Part shown: one piece after another, positions 19,318 through 29,374 of the stretch
How positions within the stretch are numbered: the stretch's first letter is position 1
Layout: every line of letters starts with the position of its first letter
DNA from: Acidisoma cellulosilyticum
GTDB lineage: Bacteria > Pseudomonadota > Alphaproteobacteria > Acetobacterales > Acetobacteraceae
Assembly: GCF_020621385.1 (NCBI RefSeq)
Contig: NZ_JAESVA010000009.1
Location: 113,354-177,353, forward strand
Reading direction: 5' to 3'
DNA: 64,000 bases
The notes under the pieces: model-generated
Database searches by the model: none
What the model saw: the letters and a program-made list of their open reading frames with translations, nothing else
Told to the model about the DNA's origin: nothing
Position numbers and translations under genes: made by a program

Positions 19318-19956
19318 ATGCCCGCCTTCCCGAATTTGACGATCGTCAGTCACCCCCTGGTGCAGCACAAACTGACGCTGATGCGCAGGCGGGAGAAATC
19401 GACCAATGCCTTCCGTCAGCTGCTGAAGGAGACCAGCCTGCTCCTCGGCTATGAAGTGATGCGCGACCTGCCGCTGCAGATGGTGCCGATCGAGACGCCG
19501 CTGGAGCCGATGATGGCGCCGCTGCTGGCCGGCAAGAAACTCTGCTTCGTCTCCGTGTTGCGCGCGGGCGATGGCTTGCTGGACGGGCTATTGGATCTCG
19601 TGCCGTCTGCCCGCGTCGGTCATATTGGCCTGTACCGGGATTCGGTGACGAAGCGGCCGGTGGAATATCTGAACAAGCTGCCCGAGGATATCGAGGATCG
19701 GCTGGTCATTGCCGTCGATCCCATGCTCGCCACCGGCTATTCGGCCGCAGCGGCGGTCGAAATCATCAAAAAGGCAGGGGCCAGCCAGATCCGCTTCGTC
19801 TCTCTGCTGGCAGCGCCGGAAGGCGTGCAGGTGATGCTGGACCGCCACCCGGATGTGCCGGTTTTCACCGCGGCGCTGGACCGGGAACTGGACGAGCACG
19901 CCTATATCCGGCCGGGTCTGGGCGATGCCGGCGACCGGCTGTTCGGCACGAAATAG
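19318..19956 (+). CDS. upp: Uracil phosphoribosyltransferase
   Basis: Pyrimidine salvage: uracil + PRPP to UMP. The ATG giving [19 protein letters not shown] matches the family N-terminus and yields 212 aa, the normal size; in-frame ATG 19273 and GTG 19246 would add 15 or 24 unconserved residues. PRPP loop [15 protein letters not shown], plus [15 protein letters not shown] and the [10 protein letters not shown] segment are all present. The 3' end [10 protein letters not shown] is typical. Confidence 0.95.
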   Translation: MPAFPNLTIVSHPLVQHKLTLMRRREKSTNAFRQLLKETSLLLGYEVMRDLPLQMVPIETPLEPMMAPLLAGKKLCFVSVLRAGDGLLDGLLDLVPSARVGHIGLYRDSVTKRPVEYLNKLPEDIEDRLVIAVDPMLATGYSAAAAVEIIKKAGASQIRFVSLLAAPEGVQVMLDRHPDVPVFTAALDRELDEHAYIRPGLGDAGDRLFGTK

Positions 19957-19982
19957 GCTTTTGCACTAAAGTTACGTGTTAA

Positions 19983-21344
<1,362 letters not shown>

Positions 21345-21363
21345 TTGGCCCGAAGGGTTGAGA

Positions 21364-21397
21364 CAAAAAAGGCCCGGGGTTTTGCCCCGGGCCTTTT
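21364..21397. terminator. Terminator after eno
   Basis: A6, then GGCCCGGGG, TTTTG loop, CCCCGGGCC and T7. Perfect stem with A and T tracts; works for eno (+) and could also serve phyR (-). Same design as the terminator after the PiT gene. Confidence 0.93.
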
Positions 21398-21457
21398 TTT
21401 GGGTGATCTTTTTCTCGGTCATCCGCGCAAGACGGCAGAGGTAGCCTTTCCGAAAAA

Positions 21458-22288
21458 TCAGGCGGAGACGGAGCCCAGAACCGGTCCCGACTTGCGGCCG
21501 AGCCTTGCGCGCTGATCGAAGAACAGCGCCTGGCTGATGACGGCCTTGACCACCTCATGCTGGAAGGGCTTGGTGATGAGGAAGGACGGTTCCGGCCGGT
21601 CACCCGTCAGCAGGCGCTGCGGATAGGCGGTGATGAAGACGACGGGCACTTCCGTGCCGGCCAGGATATCGCTGACCGCGTCAAGGCCAGAGCTGCCGTC
21701 GGCCAGCTGAATATCCGCCATGATCAGGCCGGGCTTGGTCTGGCGCGCGACCGTCATGGCCTCTGTCCGGGTGCGCGCGACACCGACGACCCGATGCCCA
21801 AGATCCTCGACCAGCGCTTCCAGATCCATCGAAATGATCGTCTCGTCTTCAATGATGAGGACGTCGGCATGCAGCTGGGCGGCGATTTCCTTCTCGGCCG
21901 CATCGATCAGTCGGCGCACCTCGGCGACCGGACGATCCACCAGCTTGGCGACGATGTCGGAGGAGAAACCTTCCATCGTGTGCAGCAGGAAGCAGACGCG
22001 CGGCAGCGGCGTCAGTTGTTCGACGCTATGGCCTTCGTCCGGCGTCGCATCGGCCAGTACCGGCGCATGGTGGCGGCGATTGGCGGGCACCGATCCCCAG
22101 ATGGTGAGCAAAACCTTGTACAGCGCGGTGTTGAGATCGAGATCGCGGGGCAGGGCCTCCGGCTCGACCGACACCGCTTCCAGAGCTGCCGCCGCGTAGG
22201 TATCGCCGGCCGCCTGGCTGCCGGTCAGCGCGCGCGCGAAGCGGCGAAGATAGGGGAGGTGGGCGGCGATCTGATTCGTATTATGCAT
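21458..22288 (-). CDS. phyR: General stress response regulator PhyR
   Basis: Anti-anti-sigma regulator: when phosphorylated it titrates NepR away from the sigma factor EcfG. The N-terminal half (1-130) is an ECF-sigma-like domain (IAAHLPYLRRFARALTGSQ). The C-terminal half is a receiver with acidic pair EDE (147-149), phospho-acceptor Asp192 (MADIQLADG), and the PhyR-type segment FITAYPQRLLTG leading to Lys240 (ITKPF). I chose the ATG at 22288 (MHNTNQIAAHL) because conserved sequence begins there; ATG 22297 is equally possible. nepR and ecfG are not adjacent, which is uncommon. A divergent HisKA_2 protein gene lies 300 bp away. Confidence 0.93.
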   Translation of the reverse strand: MHNTNQIAAHLPYLRRFARALTGSQAAGDTYAAAALEAVSVEPEALPRDLDLNTALYKVLLTIWGSVPANRRHHAPVLADATPDEGHSVEQLTPLPRVCFLLHTMEGFSSDIVAKLVDRPVAEVRRLIDAAEKEIAAQLHADVLIIEDETIISMDLEALVEDLGHRVVGVARTRTEAMTVARQTKPGLIMADIQLADGSSGLDAVSDILAGTEVPVVFITAYPQRLLTGDRPEPSFLITKPFQHEVVKAVISQALFFDQRARLGRKSGPVLGSVSA

Positions 22289-22336
22289 TGGCTTCATCCG
22301 TAGAAGAGGCGGCAATCTGGCTCAACTTTAGGCGGG

Positions 22337-22356
22337 GGTCTTCGCACGCGAAGACC
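22337..22356. repeat. Perfect 8-bp hairpin in the phyR leader
   Basis: GGTCTTCG (22337-22344), loop CACG, CGAAGACC (22349-22356). It lies about 50 bp before the phyR start and has no T tract, so it is either a protein-binding palindrome or a leader hairpin. The rest of the 300-bp gap to the divergent gene (22289-22588) shows no convincing gene and no GGAAC-type EcfG promoter that I can see. Confidence 0.6.
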
Positions 22357-22588
22357 GGTCAAAGGCACTATCCCTCCCGCATGCCGTCATCAAGCGGCAA
22401 GTGTCACCTTGCCATGAACCGACCATGCTTCGGAAAGTAAAGCTCGGGTGATGACCGCAGCCCCTGGCATATCGCGCTTTGATACCGATATCTGCCGGGA
22501 GCGATGTTGGACAAGGGCAAGACTTTCAGCGATGACATCATGATATTTATGGGTCGGACGTCCAGCTTTGGGTGGAGTAGCTAGGCAT

Positions 22589-23200
22589 ATGGGCAGCACG
22601 CTGCACCAGGGGCAGAATACCGCCGATGAGCGCGACGGGCTGGTTCGCGAGCTTCACCATCGCGTGAAGAACAATCTGCAAATTATCGTGAGCTTAATGA
22701 ACGTGCAGAAGCGGATGCTGCCACCCGATCGGCGCGGGGAAATCCGGTTTCTGGAAGAGCATGTGCAGTCCATGGCGGCAGCCTATCGCGTCGTCTATGC
22801 CTCGGGCGAATTGACCAAGGTCTCGATCGACGAATTGATCCGCGAAGTGGTGGCCGGGCTTGTGGAAGTGGCCGGCAGCCGCGCCCATCATGTGGAGACC
22901 GCGCGGTGCGAGGCCCATATGATGATCAATCTCGATCAGGCGATCACGCTGGGTCTTTATCTGGCGGTCGTGCTGCCGCCGATATTCGACGCGGCGGCCG
23001 CCGCCGGCGGCGTTGTGGCCTTGGAGACACATCCGAAACCGAACCATGTTTGCCTTGCCGTCATCGCGCCCGTCGCGATCGATCCCTTGTTCGACGTGCT
23101 GCGGGAGCGGCTGCTTGACGGCCATCTGAAGCAACTCGGCGCCGAGCGGTTGCTGGGCGTGGTACCCTCGGAACTGCATATCGATCTGCCGATCAGCTAG
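22589..23200 (+). CDS. Stand-alone HisKA_2-type protein with degenerate ATPase part
   Basis: 203-aa soluble protein. The dimerisation/phosphoacceptor helix is canonical for HisKA_2 kinases: ELHHRVKNNLQIIVSLMNVQ with the presumed phospho-His24, then EEHVQSMAAAYRVVYASGELTKVSIDELIRE. The C-terminal half aligns with a HATPase fold, but the N-box (usually NELxxNAxKHA) reads LAVVLPPIFDAAAAAGG and no G-box (GxGLP) is seen, so ATP binding is doubtful. No sensor domain and no membrane segment. GGTGGAG precedes the ATG. Divergent from phyR, so a phosphotransferase or phosphatase acting on PhyR is plausible; this is inference. The stop overlaps the convergent ligD stop in one CTAG. Confidence 0.75.
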   Translation: MGSTLHQGQNTADERDGLVRELHHRVKNNLQIIVSLMNVQKRMLPPDRRGEIRFLEEHVQSMAAAYRVVYASGELTKVSIDELIREVVAGLVEVAGSRAHHVETARCEAHMMINLDQAITLGLYLAVVLPPIFDAAAAAGGVVALETHPKPNHVCLAVIAPVAIDPLFDVLRERLLDGHLKQLGAERLLGVVPSELHIDLPIS

Positions 23201-25701
23201 CTGCCGGCAGCCTCGATGATCGCCTGCGTGATGCGCTGCGTAGCGTGAGCGGACGCGCACCAGTCTTTCGTCTCATGGACCTTTGCCATAGCGTCCCACA
23301 GCGAGACGGCATTGGCGGATGTCACCTTGCTCAGCTGATCCCAGGCGACCGGCCAGGCGACCGGTGCGCCAGGTCGCGCGCGCGGAGAGAAGGGTGCGAT
23401 AGCGGTCGATCCCCGTTCATTACGGAAATGATCGATGAAAATTTTGCCTTGTCGCTTGGCCTTGGTCATGGTCGCGACATAAAGCGCCGGCTTGTCGGCT
23501 GCCACTCTGCTCGTCAGGTCGCGGGCGAAGGTCTTGATGACAGGCCAATCATGCTCGGGCTTGATCGGAACGATGACGTGAATGCCCTTGCCGCCGCTGA
23601 GCATGGCGAGGCTGTCAAGGCCGAGCGCGCCCAGCACGTCGCGCATGAAAAAGGCAGCGTCGCGCGTCTTGGCGAAGGGAAGCGCCTCGTCCGGATCAAG
23701 ATCGAAAACGATGCGGTCTGGCTTTTCGATATCTGCGAGCGTGCTGCCCCAGACATGGAATTCGATTCCGCCGATCTGTGCGGCGGCGACCAGCGCGCGG
23801 GGGTCAGAGAAATACAGGTAATCTTCGGACCCATGGCTCGTCTTGACGGCCTTGTGCTGCCAGGACGCATCCATGCCGCGGCTGGGATGGCGCTGGAAGA
23901 AGCCTTCTTTCTCAATCCCGTCGGGATGACGCACAAGGCTGACGAGGCGATCGGCGGCGAAGGGCAGCATATGGTCCGCCATTTGCGCCAGATAATCGGC
24001 GAGGTCGGCTTTGGTGACGCCGCAATCCGGAAACAGCACTTTCTCGGGATGCGTCAGTTGCACACCGAATTGCGTTTGCTTCGATTCCGCTTTTGAGGTT
24101 TTGGCCTCCTCGCGCATGACCTGCTCCGCTGGCTTGTCTTCCCGCAAGCCGACATAATGGCCCTGGCGGATCAGATTGTCGCGCGTCCAGCCGTTGAAGG
24201 CGATATCGACGACGAGTTCCGGCTTCACCCAGCTGGTATCTTTCAGGATGTCGCGAGGCACCGCGATTGCCGGGGGATTGGCCAAGCCGATTTTCGCGAA
24301 GCGGGCGCTGAGATCGACGAGTGTTTCCTGGCTGAAGCCTGAACCGACGCGCCCGACATAGCGTAGCGTCTTGCCGTCTCTCAGACCCAGAATAAGGGAC
24401 GAAAATTGCCGCGCCTTTTGCGAATGACGGTAGCCTAAAACAACAAACTCCTGTGCATGCCCCACTTTGATCTTGAGCCAAGACTCCGTGCGGCCCGAAC
24501 GATAAGGCCGATCGGCGCGCTTCGCGATGACGCCTTCCAGCTTCCGGTCCCGCGCCATGGCGAGCATGTCATCGCCATGGCCTTCGACATGATCGCTATA
24601 AACCAAAACGCCGTCTTTCGCGGCTGGGGCAAGAATCTCTTTCAGCCTGTGCTTGCGGTCTGTGAGCGGTTTGCCACGCCAATCCGTCCTGCCCTCGCGC
24701 AGCAGGTCGAAGGCCATATAGACGAGCGACCCCTTGCCCGATTGCAGCGCATTCTGCAGCGCGCCAAAGCTGCTGCGACCGTCTTCGTCCATCACCACGA
24801 CCTCGCCGTCTATCAGCACGCCGTCGAGGTCGAGCGATTTGACGGCGGCGATTACGCGCGGGAAACGCTCCGTCCAGTCAAGCCCCGAGCGCGTATAGGC
24901 GCGCACGTCCGCGCCGTTTGCCGCGATTTCCGTGCGATAGCCATCAAACTTTACTTCGAAGATCCAGCCGTCATCCGGCGGTGGTGCATCCACGAGGGTC
25001 GCGAGTTGTGGCGCCAGGAAGGCGGGACGCTTGCTGGCCTTGGCGGCGCGGGCCTTGGCAGGCTTCTGGCCACCGGCCTTGCCGCTGCGCCAGATACCGC
25101 CGGCGGCGGCGATAGCGTCCAGATCCCGGCCACTGGCGACGCTGTCGGCCGCTTCCTCGATCAGACTGCGGTCCTCGCTCGCCTCGCCGTCGCGTTCCTT
25201 GATGAGCAGCCAGTTCTCCCGCTTCTCGCTGGCGCGGCGCATCAGCACCAACGCCCAGCGGCCGCGCATCTTCTCGCCGAAGAGATTGAAGGCAATCTTT
25301 CCCTTGGCGAGTTCTTCATGGGGATCGCCGATCGGCTCCCAATGGCCCCTGTCCCACAGCATGACGGTGCCGGCGCCGTAATTGCCCTTCGGGATGATGC
25401 CCTCGAAACCGCCATAGTCCAGCGGGTGATCTTCGGTGCGCACGGCGAGGCGCTTGTCGGTGGGATTGAGGCTCGGCCCTTTGGTGACGGCCCAACTGAG
25501 CAACACGCCGTCGAGCTCCAGGCGGAAATCATAATGCAGCCGCGTCGCGTCATGTTTCTGCACGACGAAGATGCCAGGACTGGCCTGGGACGTACGGCGG
25601 CTGACCTTGCCCTGCGGTTCCGGCGTGTCGTCGAAACGGCGCTTGGCGTGATAATGCTCCAGCGAGGCTTTGCCTTTCGCTGGCTCAGCCCTGCGGGCCA
25701 T
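23197..25701 (-). CDS. ligD: Multifunctional NHEJ DNA ligase LigD (PE-LIG-POL)
   Basis: Repairs double-strand breaks with Ku. Domain order is phosphoesterase first: residues ~1-190 with QKHDATRLHYDFRLE (His50, His56, Asp58) and EDHPLDYGGFEG; a Lys/Ala linker; ATP-dependent ligase ~235-525 with the adenylated Lys251 in FEVKFDGYR; and polymerase/primase ~545-834 with QLTHPEKVLFP, FDLDPDE (metal ligands) and LSGGKGIHVIVP. 834 aa. The start overlaps the ku stop (TGATG), so the two are co-translated. Confidence 0.96.
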   Translation of the reverse strand: MARRAEPAKGKASLEHYHAKRRFDDTPEPQGKVSRRTSQASPGIFVVQKHDATRLHYDFRLELDGVLLSWAVTKGPSLNPTDKRLAVRTEDHPLDYGGFEGIIPKGNYGAGTVMLWDRGHWEPIGDPHEELAKGKIAFNLFGEKMRGRWALVLMRRASEKRENWLLIKERDGEASEDRSLIEEAADSVASGRDLDAIAAAGGIWRSGKAGGQKPAKARAAKASKRPAFLAPQLATLVDAPPPDDGWIFEVKFDGYRTEIAANGADVRAYTRSGLDWTERFPRVIAAVKSLDLDGVLIDGEVVVMDEDGRSSFGALQNALQSGKGSLVYMAFDLLREGRTDWRGKPLTDRKHRLKEILAPAAKDGVLVYSDHVEGHGDDMLAMARDRKLEGVIAKRADRPYRSGRTESWLKIKVGHAQEFVVLGYRHSQKARQFSSLILGLRDGKTLRYVGRVGSGFSQETLVDLSARFAKIGLANPPAIAVPRDILKDTSWVKPELVVDIAFNGWTRDNLIRQGHYVGLREDKPAEQVMREEAKTSKAESKQTQFGVQLTHPEKVLFPDCGVTKADLADYLAQMADHMLPFAADRLVSLVRHPDGIEKEGFFQRHPSRGMDASWQHKAVKTSHGSEDYLYFSDPRALVAAAQIGGIEFHVWGSTLADIEKPDRIVFDLDPDEALPFAKTRDAAFFMRDVLGALGLDSLAMLSGGKGIHVIVPIKPEHDWPVIKTFARDLTSRVAADKPALYVATMTKAKRQGKIFIDHFRNERGSTAIAPFSPRARPGAPVAWPVAWDQLSKVTSANAVSLWDAMAKVHETKDWCASAHATQRITQAIIEAAGS

Positions 25702-26630
25702 CAGCTTGCGCGGCGCCGCGCGGGCGCGGTTTTCCGGACCGGCTTCGTCTTCGGTTTGGGCGCCGGATCATTGGCGGGCGCGGCTTTGGCGGCTGTTTTC
25801 TCGGCCAGGCTGCGTTTCAGCGCACCGACAAGGTCGATGACATTGCTCCCCCCTTGGTCCGGCTCATTCTCCTCGACCGAAATCGGCTTTCCGGTCTTCG
25901 CCTTGCTTTCGATCAGGTCGCGCAGGCTTTCCGTGTAATGGTCATGGAAGGTGTCGATATTGAATTGTCCGGACTTGCGCTTGATGAGTTCTTGCGCGAG
26001 GTCGAGCAGTTCCGGGTCCGTCTTCTCATCCCCGATATCGGCAAACAGGGGGGCAGCGGACCGCACCTCATCCGCGAAACGCAGCGTTTCCAGCATCAGC
26101 CCGTCACCGCAGGGCTTCAGGGCTGCCACATATTCGCGACCGCGCATGACGAATTGGCCGAGGCCCATTTTGCCGGAGTGCCGCAGCGCATCGCGCAGCA
26201 CGGTATAGCCTTCCTCGGCCAAATCGCCGTCCGGCAGGACGTAATAGGGCCGGTCGAAATAAATCGGGTCGATCTCACAATGATCGACGAATTGCACCAG
26301 ATCGATGGTGCGCCGCGCCTCGATCTTCACGGAATCGAGCTCTTCGTCCGTCAGCAGGACATACTGGCCCTTGGAGACTTCATAACCCTTGGCGATGCGC
26401 TTGGCGTCTACCGCGCCGACACCGGGTGCCACCTTCTCATACCGGATGCGCTTACCGGATTTCTGATCAATCTGATGGAAGGAGAGGCGGGCGCCGGTCT
26501 TGATGGCCGAAAACAACTGGACCTGGACGGTGACCAGAGCCAGGCGCAGCGACCCTGACCAGATCGGCCTGCCAGCCGCCGCAGGCGGCTCACGATGGGT
26601 CGGTTTCCGCCGGGGGGCGATTTTGGCCAT
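25701..26630 (-). CDS. ku: Non-homologous end-joining protein Ku
   Basis: Ring-forming homodimer that loads on DNA ends and recruits LigD. 309 aa from the ATG at 26630 (MAKIAPRRKP); longer in-frame starts upstream overlap a terminator region and are unlikely. Core motifs: RPIWSGSLRLALVTVQVQLFSA, RIRYEKVAPGVG (CPxG-like position here KVAPGVG), KGYEVSKGQYVLLTDEEL and FIDHCEIDPIYFDRPYYVLPD-type segment. The C-terminus is a Lys/Ala/Pro-rich tail of about 45 residues, typical of DNA-binding tails in alphaproteobacterial Ku. Confidence 0.95.
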   Translation of the reverse strand: MAKIAPRRKPTHREPPAAAGRPIWSGSLRLALVTVQVQLFSAIKTGARLSFHQIDQKSGKRIRYEKVAPGVGAVDAKRIAKGYEVSKGQYVLLTDEELDSVKIEARRTIDLVQFVDHCEIDPIYFDRPYYVLPDGDLAEEGYTVLRDALRHSGKMGLGQFVMRGREYVAALKPCGDGLMLETLRFADEVRSAAPLFADIGDEKTDPELLDLAQELIKRKSGQFNIDTFHDHYTESLRDLIESKAKTGKPISVEENEPDQGGSNVIDLVGALKRSLAEKTAAKAAPANDPAPKPKTKPVRKTAPARRRAS

Positions 26631-26700
26631 GGCAGCGCGTCCTTGCTCCGCAACCGATAGGAGATGGGACGCTGCCAAGGTCATCTCAAGGGTTTGGGCT

Positions 26701-26741
26701 AAAAACCCTGGCCGGGCGCCGGTTGGGGCGTCCGGCCAGGG
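26701..26741 (-). terminator. Terminator of the peptide-binding protein gene
   Basis: On the minus strand a long GC stem (CCCTGGCCGG arm, one bulge, CCGGCCAGGG arm) is followed by five T and lies 15 bp after the stop of the gene ending at 26756. It isolates that gene from ku. Confidence 0.85.
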
Positions 26742-26755
26742 CTCCGCCATGAGCA

Positions 26756-28402
26756 TCACACGAAATGCGCGCGGTCGAGGAACAGCTGCGAGGTCGCGGC
26801 GGACCTGACGCCCGCCAGTTTGGTGCTGGTCGCGGTCAGAAATTTGTAGAAATAGCCGAAGATGATCGGTGTCTCGTCCAGCAGCAGCGTCTCGATCTTG
26901 CCTGAGATGTCGCGCTGCGTCTGCAGATCGACCGCGCCGACGAACTGGCCGACCAGCCTGTCATAGTCGGGGTTCTTGAAATGCGCGGCATTCCAGGCGC
27001 CGTTGCTGAGAAGCGGCGCGGCCAGAAGCACGTTAGGCACGCCGCGATGGGCATAGTCCGTAATGCCCATCTGCACGTCCAGCCAGTCCGACTGGCCGAA
27101 GGTCGCATTGCCGTAATAGGCCGACTGGGTTTCGATCTTCAGGTTGATCTTGATACCGATGGCCTTGGCCCAATCCTGCAGCAGGACCGCATAGCCCGGA
27201 ATTTCGATGAACTGTTCGGTCGTCAGATTCACTTCCGTGCCGGGTTTGACGCCGGCAGCTTCCAGCAATTGCTTCGCCTCGTTCAGGTCCTGTTGGCGCT
27301 GCGGGATGGACGGGTTGGTGGAGGGGAAGACCGGCGCGAAGGGGCTGTCATTGCCGATATCGCTCTCGCCCCGGAACAGGCCCTTGACCAGGCCCGTGCG
27401 GTTCAGCGTCAGCGCCATGGCGCGCCGCACCCGCTTGTCCTTGAAGGGGTCCATGTCGCAGCGCATATGGACCTGATTATGGGCGCTGGACCGCAGCGCG
27501 ATCACCGAGACAGCGGGGTTGTTCAACAGCGCCTGGCCGCCCTGGACAGAAAACTGCGCGACGACATCGACACCGCCGGCCTGCATGGCCAGGATCTGGG
27601 ACTGCTGATCATCGTAGAATGTAAAGTCAACGCGATCGGGCAGCGCCTTGGGACCCCAATAGGCATCGCTGCGCACGAAGGAGGCGCCGACCTTGGGCGT
27701 ATAACGGTCGAGTTTGAACGGGCCGGTGCCGTCGAAGGTCTTCTCGTAACCACCCGCGTAGCTCGCCGGCAGAATGATGGCGTTATAGTTATCCGACGAG
27801 ACGTAGTAAGGGAAATTGCCGTTCGGTGCGTCGAGATGGAAGGCGACCGTGTAATCATCGACCCTATGCGTATTGCCCTTCGACAAGACGCCCTGGAAAA
27901 CCGACAAGGCATTGGACGCAACCTTCGGATCGGCCAGACGATCCATGGTGGCGACGACATCATCTGCCGTGAAAGCCTTGCCGCTATGGAAGGTCACATT
28001 GCGGCGGAGGGTAAAGGTCCAGATCGTCGCATCCGCATTGGCGGACCAGGCCGTGGCGAGGGCCGGGCGCAGCGTCAGGTCCGGATCATCCATGACCAGA
28101 AACTCGCCGGACTGCTGCAGCAAGGTGGCACCGGCGGCATCGGCGGAGGTCACCGGATCGACCGCGCCGGCCGGCGTCGTCAGCGCAACGCGGATATCAC
28201 CGCCCGGCGCCGCATCGGCAGCCCGCGCTGCGGATGCGCCCAAAATCGGCAGGCCGCCCAGAAGCGGGATCATGCCCATGATGCTGGCATGGCGCAGAAA
28301 CTGCCGGCGATCGAGCCGCCTCGCCACATATTCGTCCAGAATGTGATTCTGAATATCACTCGCCTGACGACGGATGGCATCGGGGAACGGCGTCTTCGCC
28401 AT
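26756..28402 (-). CDS. Periplasmic solute-binding protein of a peptide/nickel-type ABC transporter
   Basis: 548-aa family 5 extracellular solute-binding protein. The N-terminus carries a Tat signal, DRRQFLRHASIMG at about residues 31-43, then a hydrophobic stretch and an AARAADAA cleavage region. Mature protein shows family 5 landmarks: LRPALATAWSANADATIWTFTLRRNVTFHSGKAFTADDV, GTGPFKLDRY and VRRAMALTLNR. No permease or ATPase genes are next to it, so it is an orphan that must use a transporter encoded elsewhere. It lies 86 bp downstream of an Fe/2OG oxygenase gene on the same strand, and the two may be co-transcribed. Substrate unknown. Confidence 0.88.
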   Translation of the reverse strand: MAKTPFPDAIRRQASDIQNHILDEYVARRLDRRQFLRHASIMGMIPLLGGLPILGASAARAADAAPGGDIRVALTTPAGAVDPVTSADAAGATLLQQSGEFLVMDDPDLTLRPALATAWSANADATIWTFTLRRNVTFHSGKAFTADDVVATMDRLADPKVASNALSVFQGVLSKGNTHRVDDYTVAFHLDAPNGNFPYYVSSDNYNAIILPASYAGGYEKTFDGTGPFKLDRYTPKVGASFVRSDAYWGPKALPDRVDFTFYDDQQSQILAMQAGGVDVVAQFSVQGGQALLNNPAVSVIALRSSAHNQVHMRCDMDPFKDKRVRRAMALTLNRTGLVKGLFRGESDIGNDSPFAPVFPSTNPSIPQRQQDLNEAKQLLEAAGVKPGTEVNLTTEQFIEIPGYAVLLQDWAKAIGIKINLKIETQSAYYGNATFGQSDWLDVQMGITDYAHRGVPNVLLAAPLLSNGAWNAAHFKNPDYDRLVGQFVGAVDLQTQRDISGKIETLLLDETPIIFGYFYKFLTATSTKLAGVRSAATSQLFLDRAHFV

Positions 28403-28488
28403 AAACGGTTATCCTTGTGAAGGGGAGAAACGCATGCCAGAATTTATTGATCAATCAAGCGGTAAAGATCGGCAAGGGGATGAAAAGG

Positions 28489-29277
28489 TCAAGTCGCGCG
28501 CCCGTAGAACCCGATCCGCTCTTCATCGCTGAACATCACGTCCGGCTTTTCGTAATAGGAGAAGACCGTGACCATACGGTCCCGCGCGCCTTCCACGGGG
28601 CTGACGCGATGCGGCGTATTCTTGCCCCGAAAGACGTTCAAGGTTCCGGGCGCCAGACGGCGGGTGCGAATCTCAGGGTCTTCACCGGCCAGCAGTCTGG
28701 CGACGCCATCGTAATTCGGATCGGATTCAGAGCGCAGGTTGGAGCGGTAATGGAAATCGCCACCGCAGTCCGGCGCCTGCAGCAGCAGCGTCACGGTGAA
28801 TTCAGAGCGATCGAAATGCCAGTTCAGAGCCTCGCCGTTGCGATAGGACATGACATTCACCTTGGCCAGCGGATCCCGCATCGTATGCAGCGCGGGCTTG
28901 CCCATGGTCGCTGCCAGAAAGCGCAGCAGCGGCGGATAGCGGTAGATCGCCATGATCGTGCTGTCGGGGATCTGATCGGCGCAGACCGTGTGGCCGATGG
29001 TCTCGACCTCGCGCAGCGCCGGATGGTCAGGCGGGAGGTCGGGCACGCTGGGCCGGAAATAGATATTGTGCCGGCGGCGATGCTCAAAGGACTGCGTGCG
29101 GGCGATGGGCGCGATCTCGGCCGCTATGGTTTCCGCCACGCCCGGCAGCAATAGATTTTCTAGATCGAACATGCCTTCCGCTGCCAGGGCGGCGGTGGCC
29201 GTCGCACAGAGGTCAGCCCAGGCGGCGCTACCCTCCTGATCCAGGGGATATCGGTCCAGATCTAAATATTCGTGCAT
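28489..29277 (-). CDS. Fe(II)/2-oxoglutarate-dependent oxygenase resembling the HalD/BesD amino-acid group
   Basis: Soluble 262-aa cupin-fold oxygenase. Metal ligands are His154, Asp156 (NWHFDRSEFTVTLLLQ) and His223 (TPHRVSPV), with a distal arginine near 234 for 2-oxoglutarate. The sequence around these (NVMSYRNGEALNWHFDRSE, SDPNYDGVARLLAGE, APGTLNVFRGKN, FYGRAT) resembles, from memory, the amino-acid halogenase/hydroxylase group to which BesD and HalD belong. The halogenases have Gly where this protein has Asp156, so hydroxylation is the predicted reaction. The ATG at 29277 is preceded by GGAGGGCAGG; an in-frame start at 29328 is less likely. Divergent from a LysR gene. Substrate inferred, not shown. 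Confidence 0.8.
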   Translation of the reverse strand: MHEYLDLDRYPLDQEGSAAWADLCATATAALAAEGMFDLENLLLPGVAETIAAEIAPIARTQSFEHRRRHNIYFRPSVPDLPPDHPALREVETIGHTVCADQIPDSTIMAIYRYPPLLRFLAATMGKPALHTMRDPLAKVNVMSYRNGEALNWHFDRSEFTVTLLLQAPDCGGDFHYRSNLRSESDPNYDGVARLLAGEDPEIRTRRLAPGTLNVFRGKNTPHRVSPVEGARDRMVTVFSYYEKPDVMFSDEERIGFYGRAT

Positions 29278-29374
29278 CCTGCCCTCCATTCGCCCGATCA
29301 TGGAGCCGTAAAAGAAACCAGGGTTCAACCGGTCAAATTATGCGCCTATGGTTAGAAAATCTTGTGGTGGATCG

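Noticed and set aside
22390..22599. A 69-residue minus-strand frame upstream of phyR as a NepR candidate
   Set aside because: It lacks the NepR helix pattern (LRxxYdxVvxEPvPdrF) and has no ribosome site.
26981..28420. A long plus-strand frame opposite the peptide-binding protein gene
   Set aside because: Shadow of the coding strand; Arg/Gln-rich and unlike any family.
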